From: DATESZ01 sp035283845
GTDB taxonomy: Bacteria; Desulfobacterota; Syntrophia; Syntrophales; JACQWR01
Assembly: GCA_035283845.1 (NCBI GenBank)
Contig: DATESZ010000032.1
Location: 1-12,161, forward strand
Length of the DNA: 12,161 bases
Reading direction: 5' to 3'
Below the pieces are notes generated by a model. The model was given only the letters and a program-made list of their open reading frames with translations. It was not told the DNA's origin and made no database searches. Made by a program: the position numbers and the translations under genes. This document shows positions 7,093-12,161 of the stretch, piece by piece; within the stretch, counting starts at the first letter, position 1, and each line of letters opens with the position of its first letter.

Positions 7093-9306
7093 ATGTCAAA
7101 CTATATCTCCACCTCATATGTTTATGTTATCCCACCTATACTTGGATCTTTCGTCCTCCTTTCCCTATCGCTGATTTCCTTCCTGCGAAGCAGTAAAAAC
7201 TCCACGAACGTCTTATTCGCCGCCTTGTGTTTTTTAGGCGCCCTTATTAACGCCGACGTGGCAGCCGTTTCCCTCATCGCCGACAAGGACCTTGCCCTGA
7301 AGGTGGACAGAGCCACCAACTTTTTTTCTGTCTTCAGTCCGGCCGTATTAATCCAGTTTGTCCATTCTTTTACAAGCATCGGCAGACGCGGATGGCTTGA
7401 GTATCTGGCTTATTTCTTCAGTCTTGTTTTCTTGTTTTTTACCTCCTCATCATTTTTCATAAGCGGTTTGCAAACATACAGTTTCGGCACCATTGCCAAA
7501 GCGGGTCCCGTTTTTCACGCCTTCGCGGCAGTTTCGGGGGCCACCGTACTTTATTGTTGTTTTACATTATTTTTTGCCATGAAGAAGGCAAAAGAAAATG
7601 CTCAGAAAAACAGGATTAAATACATAATGGGCGGCATAGGATTGATTACGATTCTAATCGCCTTGAATTTCCTGCCTACTCAGGGGGTTCCCATCTATCC
7701 GCCGGGTAATTTCAGCTTCATTCCGGCGGTTTTTCTGGCTATCGGCGTTCTCAAATATGATCTCCTCGACATTGGCGCCATAATACGCCGGGGGACGATC
7801 TATTTCATAATTACGGCTTTCCTTACGATTTTTTACATAACGCTTATTTATTTTTTTAACAGTTTCATTGTGAAGGCCGAAAAAAGCACCGTATTACTTT
7901 CCTTTTTTCTGGCCCTGTTCATGGTGCTGCTCTTTAATCCGATAAAAGAAAATGTTCAGAGATTTATCGACAACCTGTTCTTCCGGGGGCGTTACGATTA
8001 TCAGCAACTCCTCAAGAAGACCAGCCGGGAGATGGCGTCACTCCTGAAGGTAAATCAGATCAAGGAACTGTTATTTGAATCTACTTACTCGGCGCTGCAG
8101 GTAAGCCGGGTTTGTCTGTTTCTTTACGACAACGCCGGGGGGCGCTTCCTGCTTTACTCAGAGGTTGACGGGGAGGAGGAAATCGCGGGGCAGGATATTT
8201 TCGACCGCCATCACCCCCTGGTCAGCTTTCTTGAAGGGTCGGAGGGACCACTGAGCAAGATGGCCGTGGAGCGCTTCAGGCCACATCATGAGGGGAGGGA
8301 GCTGATTCTTCAATTATTTAATGAGTTAAATGTGGTCATGATCATTCCCATGCTGTCCCGGAAAAGACTGCTGGGCATGATTGCCCTGGGCGAAAAAAAA
8401 TCCGGGGAACTTCTGGTCCATGAAGATATGGAACTATTGACTACCATCGCCAACCAGGCAGTGACGGCCATTGAGAACGCCCATGCCTATGAAGAGATAG
8501 AGAAATTGAATCTTGAGTTAGAGCGGAAGGTGGCGCAAAGGACGGCTTCACTGCGCAAGACATTGGAAGAAAAGGAAAAAACGCAAAAACAGCTTGTTCA
8601 ATCGGAAAGTCTCGCTGCTATTGGACAACTCGTGGCCGGCGCCGCTCATGAACTTAATAATCCCCTTGCCAGCGCCTCAAGCCTTATTCAAAGCAGCCTT
8701 CAAACGATATCCAAGGGGGAGACAAAGGGCAATGAAAGTGAAGTGGCTGACGACCTCAAGTTTTCCTTAAAAGAGCTGAAGCGCATGGGAGACATAGTTA
8801 GGAGCCTCCTTGATCTTTCCCGTAAAACGCAGGTTTATGTTGAACCTGTTCTCGTTAATATGGCCATCGATGATGCCCTCAGGATTTTGTATAACCAGTA
8901 TAAGTATCTCCGCGTGGAGATCGAAAAAGACTACGATGAAAATATGCCTGTTGTAGAAGGAAATTTTGCCAACTTGGGGCAGGTATTCATCAATATAATC
9001 AAAAACGCCCTACAAGCCTTGCCAAACGGCGCCGGCAGGATCATCCTGAGTACGCGCTATAACAGGGATAGGGATAGCGTCGGGATCGAATGCCGGGATA
9101 CGGGAAAGGGCATTCCGGCGAGGCATCAAAAGGATATTTTTAAGCCCTTTTTTACGACCAAAGGCGTGGGCGAGGGTACGGGGCTTGGCTTGTACATCTC
9201 CCACGAGATTGTCAAGAGACATGGCGGCAGCATCGATGCGACAAGCGAAGAGGGCAGGGGCGCATCATTAACTATAGAACTGCCCTGCCATAGGAGGGAA
9301 GCGTGA
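7093..9306 (+). CDS. Membrane sensor histidine kinase with multi-TM N-terminus and GAF domain
   Basis: A 737-residue kinase. About eight or nine hydrophobic helices fill residues 10-283, resembling the membrane sensory region of 7TM-type histidine kinases. A GAF-like domain follows (about 320-465), then a coiled coil (about 463-515). The dimerisation/phosphoacceptor helix has H519 in AAHELNNPLASA, and the ATPase domain has N-box NIIKNALQAL (N638), G1 DTGKGIP (669-675), F-box FKPFFTTK and G2 GEGTGLGL. All catalytic boxes are intact. No PAS domain or periplasmic loop of size is visible, so the ligand is probably sensed in the membrane or by the GAF domain. The stop overlaps the GTG start of the response regulator by four bases, making that protein its near-certain phosphorylation partner. 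Confidence 0.9.
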   Translation: MSNYISTSYVYVIPPILGSFVLLSLSLISFLRSSKNSTNVLFAALCFLGALINADVAAVSLIADKDLALKVDRATNFFSVFSPAVLIQFVHSFTSIGRRGWLEYLAYFFSLVFLFFTSSSFFISGLQTYSFGTIAKAGPVFHAFAAVSGATVLYCCFTLFFAMKKAKENAQKNRIKYIMGGIGLITILIALNFLPTQGVPIYPPGNFSFIPAVFLAIGVLKYDLLDIGAIIRRGTIYFIITAFLTIFYITLIYFFNSFIVKAEKSTVLLSFFLALFMVLLFNPIKENVQRFIDNLFFRGRYDYQQLLKKTSREMASLLKVNQIKELLFESTYSALQVSRVCLFLYDNAGGRFLLYSEVDGEEEIAGQDIFDRHHPLVSFLEGSEGPLSKMAVERFRPHHEGRELILQLFNELNVVMIIPMLSRKRLLGMIALGEKKSGELLVHEDMELLTTIANQAVTAIENAHAYEEIEKLNLELERKVAQRTASLRKTLEEKEKTQKQLVQSESLAAIGQLVAGAAHELNNPLASASSLIQSSLQTISKGETKGNESEVADDLKFSLKELKRMGDIVRSLLDLSRKTQVYVEPVLVNMAIDDALRILYNQYKYLRVEIEKDYDENMPVVEGNFANLGQVFINIIKNALQALPNGAGRIILSTRYNRDRDSVGIECRDTGKGIPARHQKDIFKPFFTTKGVGEGTGLGLYISHEIVKRHGGSIDATSEEGRGASLTIELPCHRREA

Positions 9307-10292
9307 TCGGTGTAGTAGTTGTGGATGATGAGGAAGGGGTCAGGAGATCTCTACTCAGGGTGCTGGAACCGGATGGTTACAATGTTTTACTGGCGGAAAA
9401 CGGGGAACAGGCGATCCGTATCGTTACTGATGACGTCCAGGCGATAGAAACGGTAATTTCAGATTATAAGATGCCCGGGATTGATGGTCTGGAAACGCTC
9501 ACGGAAATCGGCAGGATTAATCCTGAGATTACCCGGATCATGCTTACGGGCTACGCAACTATGGAAAGCGCCATCGAGGCCGTTAACGCAGGCATCGACG
9601 GCTTCCTGACGAAACCCTTTGAAAATAACGAATTGAAGGCCAAGGTGCGGGAGTACAATCTGAAAAAGCGCTTAAAGCAGTTTGTTTCCGAGCAGATATT
9701 GAAAGAGCTTCAACGGGAAGGGAAAAATATCCTGCCCCGCAGACAAAGGGTAAGCATCCTTTTTTCCGATATACGCGGCTTCTCGAAAATGGCCGAAGCC
9801 ATAAATCCGGAAGCCCTTTCCGATTTGTTGAATTACCGCTATTTTTCTCCCCTCGATAACATCATTTATGAATTTGACGGAACCTTAGACAAGCATATCG
9901 GGGACAGCATCATGGGAGTATTTGGGGCGCCTATAACATATGAGGACGATGCCTTGAGGGCCGTTATGGGCGCTTTGAAAATGAGAGAAGAGATGAACAA
10001 GATGAACGATAAACATTCGGACAGGAATATTTCCATCGGCATCGGCATAAGTACGGGAGAGGTCATGGCAGGCATATTCGGCTCTTTCAGGAAAAAGGAA
10101 TATACAGTTCTTGGTTCACCTGTAAACATTGCTTCCCGACTGGAACGTCTTGCCGGGGCGGGTCAAATCCTGATCTGTGAAGAGACTTACCGGCAGGTTC
10201 ACGAGCAGGTAAGAGTAGAAAAAATAGACGCCCCTACCATAAAGGGAATTGAGCGCCGGCTTGATGTGTACAACGTTCTGGGAACAATTTAG
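9303..10292 (+). CDS. Response regulator with adenylate cyclase output domain
   Basis: A 329-residue fusion of a receiver domain and a class III nucleotide cyclase. The receiver (1-120) has acidic D8/D9/E10, phosphoacceptor D54 (ISDYKMPG), T82 (MLTGYA) and K104 (TKPF). A helical linker (about 120-145) leads to the cyclase (148-329). Both metal-binding aspartates are present, D156 (LFSDIRGFS) and D201 (HIGDS), as are the transition-state residues N275 and R279 (SPVNIASR). The substrate-choosing positions are K197 and T268, which favour ATP over GTP, so the product is predicted to be cAMP. Start is GTG, with AGGAGG at 9292-9297, five bases upstream. Phosphorylation by the overlapping kinase probably controls cyclase dimer activity. 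No cAMP receptor gene lies in this window. Confidence 0.9.
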   Translation: MIGVVVVDDEEGVRRSLLRVLEPDGYNVLLAENGEQAIRIVTDDVQAIETVISDYKMPGIDGLETLTEIGRINPEITRIMLTGYATMESAIEAVNAGIDGFLTKPFENNELKAKVREYNLKKRLKQFVSEQILKELQREGKNILPRRQRVSILFSDIRGFSKMAEAINPEALSDLLNYRYFSPLDNIIYEFDGTLDKHIGDSIMGVFGAPITYEDDALRAVMGALKMREEMNKMNDKHSDRNISIGIGISTGEVMAGIFGSFRKKEYTVLGSPVNIASRLERLAGAGQILICEETYRQVHEQVRVEKIDAPTIKGIERRLDVYNVLGTI

Positions 10293-10328
10293 AAAAACTC
10301 TACGGAAAAACTACGGGAAAAACTCCTG
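10292..10328 (+). repeat. Three short imperfect tandem repeats after the cyclase gene
   Basis: Three successive units of about 12 bases share the core GGAAAAACT(C)TAC: they begin at about 10292, 10304 and 10316. The repeat starts on the last base of the stop codon. Function unknown; possibly slippage during replication. Confidence 0.45.
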
Positions 10329-10346
10329 TTAGCTAAGTTTTAAAAC
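10329..10346. repeat. Two adjacent perfect palindromes
   Basis: TTAGCTAA (10329-10336) is directly followed by GTTTTAAAAC (10337-10346). Each is a perfect palindrome. They may be protein-binding sites or chance in AT-rich DNA; the second overlaps the stop of the minus-strand ORF remnant. Confidence 0.25.
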
Positions 10347-10501
10347 CGCACTCTTTTGAAGCAGGCATTTTTTTTAATTTGAGTTGCCACGAGTTTGTTT
10401 TTGTGCCAGAAGCGGATATCTGTAAGCCCTGTTATTTCATTAGGAACACTTCCCATTACTGTTTCCTTTTCCCGTACCTTCCGATATGATCCCTCGATCA
10501 C
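10340..10501 (-). pseudogene. 53-codon ORF remnant, possibly a transposase C-terminus
   Basis: The minus strand is open from a TAA near 10510 to the TAA at 10340-10342. From a GTG at 10499-10501 it encodes 53 residues including MGSVPNEITGLTDIRFWH followed by KNKLVATQIKKNACFKRVRF. The composition (alternating charged and hydrophobic residues, WHKNKLVA) looks like a genuine protein tail and somewhat resembles the C-terminal beta-barrel of integrase-type transposases, but I cannot name the family. There is no Shine-Dalgarno, and a hairpin (10506-10542) replaces its expected upstream coding part. It is best read as the decayed end of a lost gene; a chance ORF is possible. Confidence 0.35.
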
Positions 10502-10505
10502 AGCA

Positions 10506-10542
10506 AATTAGGTGCCGAACAATGTTGTGGCTGTCCCTAATT
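10506..10542. repeat. REP-like hairpin
   Basis: AATTAGG (10506-10512) pairs perfectly with CCTAATT (10536-10542), and inside it GCC (10514-10516) pairs with GGC (10529-10531). On the minus strand the arm reads AATTAGGGACAGCCAC, resembling short palindromic repeats associated with REP-type (IS200-like) transposases; that link is from memory and unverified. No T-run follows, so it is not a clear terminator. Confidence 0.4.
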
Positions 10543-10570
10543 ATCCTTGGCAACATTCAAAAGTGTGCGC

Positions 10571-10588
10571 ATGATCCTTTCTGATCAT
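10571..10588. other. Hairpin overlapping the hydrolase stop codon
   Basis: ATGATC (10571-10576) and GATCAT (10583-10588) are a perfect 6-bp inverted repeat with a 6-base loop, lying across the TGA of the minus-strand hydrolase. It lacks a T-run; at most a weak 3'-end structure. Confidence 0.25.
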
Positions 10589-11157
10589 CGCCTGAAAAAT
10601 GGATTTCTCAGTCTCTCCTGACCTATAGTGGAGGCAGTACCATGCCCCGGATATACGCGCAAATCGTCTCCAAGTGGAAATATCTTTTCTATTACCCCCT
10701 GAATCAGTTTCTTATGATCGCCTCCAGGAAAGTCGGTGCGTCCTACGGAACCGGAAAAAAGTGTATCCCCAGTAAAGACAGCGCCTGGCGCGTAAAGACA
10801 TACACCGCCGGGAGAATGCCCAGGAGTATGGATCACCTTCATCCTATATGTACCGACTTCAATTTCCTGTCCGTCAAAAAGTGTCCCATCATGCGGGAAA
10901 CCCAGTCCGGGGGAATCCAGCCTGTGTATCCATACAGGGGCCTTTATAATACCCTTTAGCTCCTTCGCCGCGCCAGTGTGATCAGAATGGCCATGGGTGA
11001 TTAGGATATATTTGATCCTGAGACCAGCATTGGATACCTCTTTCACAATGCGAAACACCTCATCTCCAAGGTCAATGACAACCCCCTCCATGGTCTTTTT
11101 ACATCCCAGTATATAACAGTTGGCCTGATACGGGCCGACAGCCATCATCCTAAGCAT
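10585..11157 (-). CDS. Metallo-beta-lactamase-fold hydrolase, glyoxalase II-like (YcbL type)
   Basis: A 190-residue protein of the short glyoxalase II-like (YcbL) size. The metal ligands are complete: H55, H57, D59 and H60 (THGHSDH), H114 (TPGHSPGG), D131 (FTGDTLF) and H172 (YPGHG). GSVGRTDFPGG (136-146) is a strong mark of this subgroup. Likely activity is hydrolysis of thioesters such as S-lactoylglutathione, or a related thiol ester in a cell lacking glutathione; the C-terminal substrate-binding domain of true GloB is absent. The ATG at 11157 follows GGAAGGAG (minus strand, 11170-11177) by 12 bases. Two further ATGs (codons 4 and 5) are possible; codon 4 forms an ATGA with the stop of the truncated transposase upstream. 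Confidence 0.9.
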   Translation of the reverse strand: MLRMMAVGPYQANCYILGCKKTMEGVVIDLGDEVFRIVKEVSNAGLRIKYILITHGHSDHTGAAKELKGIIKAPVWIHRLDSPGLGFPHDGTLFDGQEIEVGTYRMKVIHTPGHSPGGVCLYAPGAVFTGDTLFSGSVGRTDFPGGDHKKLIQGVIEKIFPLGDDLRVYPGHGTASTIGQERLRNPFFRR

Positions 11158-11921
11158 AATAAACGATCACTCCTTCCTTTGTCATGGGGGATGTGGATCC
11201 TTTCCCAGGGACTCAGTTCATCAAGGTTCCCGAACAAGTTCTTTCCCCGCCTACGGAGGGTGATGAAACGTATTCCCTGACTGTTGAGTAGGGACAAGTG
11301 CTCATAGGTGGTGAACTTGTAATCAAAGACAAAGGCGACGCCTTTGTGAACCTTCCGCTTGAAGGACAGAACATTGAGAGCTTGTTCGTTGGCCTCCTCC
11401 TTCATGAGGTCGGCAGCGGTATAAAGAACCAGTTTGGAGGCGGCATCCTGGGCAAAGAAGGTCAAGGCCCCTTTCATTCGCTTTCCCCTGGCCCTGGCCC
11501 AATGCCCCTGAAGGACGGATTCATCCCCATAATGAGGAATGGTGTGGAAGTCCAGATTGATGACGCTCCCGTCACACAGACCAAGACGGACGGCTTTCTT
11601 CACAAAGGCCTGCTGAAGCTTCAAGATGTGAACCTCGTCCAGGGAATAGGAATAGGTGGACATGGCCGTGCACTTGGGAAGGACATTCAGACCTGCGAAC
11701 AGTCCCAGACCGGGATCGAAGGCATGATCCCCCATGTGACCGTACCGCTCCGTGCCGATGAGATTCAGGGCCATAAAAAAAAGAAAATAGCTGACCGATT
11801 GAATGATCTTGGTCCCAGGCAGACCAGCGGAACGGATCAGTTCCGATAACTGAAACTTTTTCAGAAACGGAGCAAACGGAAAGGCCCCCGCCGATTCACA
11901 GATAAAATGTCGCCCCTCCAT
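11145..11921 (-). pseudogene. Truncated DDE transposase (IS4-like superfamily)
   Basis: A 258-codon frame that keeps the N-terminal part of a transposase: D124 in INLDFHTIPHYGDES is the likely first catalytic Asp, and D200 in FVFDYKFTTYEHL the second. The third acidic residue and the C-terminal part are missing. Family-like sequence ends at WERIHIPHDK (residues 239-248); the final ten codons read straight through the Shine-Dalgarno and first codons of the hydrolase gene. It should be inactive. It has a promoter of its own at 11957-11985. ATG at 11919-11921; the frame is open further upstream but without another usual start. I cannot name the exact IS family. Confidence 0.75.
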
Positions 11922-11946
11922 CTGTGCGATTGAAACACCCTCCGAA

Positions 11947-11999
11947 TTTTTAGAAAATTCTAGTATGAAAAAGAACCTTTATCAAATTTTGGAAAATTC
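11947..11999. repeat. Pair of 13-base direct repeats at the transposase promoter
   Basis: TTTT(T)AGAAAATTC (11947-11960) and TTTTGGAAAATTC (11987-11999) are near-identical direct repeats about 40 bases apart, flanking the promoter. They may be transposase-binding sites or part of the element's end; the opposite end that would prove it has been lost. Confidence 0.35.
11957..11985 (-). promoter_or_regulatory. Promoter of the transposase remnant, pointing into the hydrolase
   Basis: On the minus strand TTGATA (11985-11980) and TAGAAT (11962-11957) are separated by exactly 17 bases, each five of six matches to consensus. Transcription would start near 11950, about 30 bases before the transposase ATG, and continue into the hydrolase gene, as no terminator is seen between. 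Confidence 0.5.
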
Positions 12000-12161
12000 A
12001 AAGCTCTCACTACCAGAAGGAAAGTCGAGTAGATCAGTTTCTCCCAACGCTGTAGGTTGATGTTTGTGTTCTCCGTTTCCGCCTGGTTTCCCGGCGGTGC
12101 CACATCATCTCAACCATACATCAGTTGTCCCCGACCCCTCTCAGAACCGTGCTTGCGCTAT
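11982..12161 (-). mobile_element. Possible group II intron fragment
   Basis: Read on the minus strand, 12156-12137 is close to GCACGGTTCTGAGAGGGG, resembling the conserved run that ends domain I and precedes the maturase ORF in many bacterial group II introns. After it, a frame from 12104 to 11982 (40 codons) is open and contains ..TALGETDLLDFPSGSES.., possibly the start of a reverse transcriptase leader, but it ends at a TGA and shows no catalytic domain. The rest would lie off the right edge. Identification rests on motif memory only. Confidence 0.3.

Noticed and set aside
10365..10380. T-run (8 T) after the cyclase gene as an intrinsic terminator
   Set aside because: No stable GC-rich stem precedes the T-run.
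10642..10959. Plus-strand 105-codon frame opposite the hydrolase
   Set aside because: It is antisense to a protein with a complete metal-binding motif set and resembles no family.
11298..11849. Plus-strand 183-codon frame opposite the transposase
   Set aside because: It is the complement of the transposase frame, with Gly/Gln-rich low-information sequence and no ribosome site.
1..12161. CRISPR array, tRNA or rRNA genes
   Set aside because: No regularly spaced direct repeats, and no tRNA- or rRNA-like stretches were seen in any intergenic gap.

Overview
The window looks like chromosomal DNA of a Gram-negative anaerobe, most likely a deltaproteobacterium (Desulfobacterota) of the Syntrophus/Smithella kind. 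This is inferred from the gene content: the start of a KdsD-type sugar-phosphate isomerase and an LpxH-like phosphatase (lipopolysaccharide synthesis), an agmatinase beside a pyruvoyl-dependent arginine decarboxylase, and a two-component pair whose regulator is an adenylate cyclase. The species cannot be fixed from the sequence alone.

Layout. The left edge holds the first 44 codons of kdsD on the minus strand. A transglutaminase-like membrane-anchored protein is divergent from it (278-1780), with a strong sigma70-type promoter whose predicted transcription start falls on the ATG. A 238-bp nested palindromic repeat separates it from an ABC exporter pair, ATPase and permease, joined by a GTGA overlap (2036-4470). 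An LpxH-like metallophosphoesterase follows (4572-5366). Next come agmatinase (5465-6325) and arginine decarboxylase (6405-6956), which together make arginine -> agmatine -> putrescine. A sensor kinase with an N-terminal multi-pass membrane domain (7093-9306) overlaps by GTGA a receiver-adenylate cyclase protein (9303-10292), so this pair probably turns a membrane-sensed signal into cAMP.

The right end is a scar region. The 292-bp gap 10293-10584 holds short tandem repeats, a 53-codon minus-strand ORF remnant and a hairpin. A glyoxalase II-like metallo-beta-lactamase-fold hydrolase lies on the minus strand (10585-11157). Directly upstream of it is a transposase gene cut off before its last catalytic acid, whose recognisable part ends exactly at the hydrolase's Shine-Dalgarno. 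The transposase keeps a good promoter that now points into the hydrolase gene. The last about 160 bases may be a piece of a group II intron.

No clearly unprecedented system is visible. The most interesting items are the receiver-cyclase signalling pair, the possibly leaderless transglutaminase gene, the composite palindrome and the transposase/hydrolase fusion junction.
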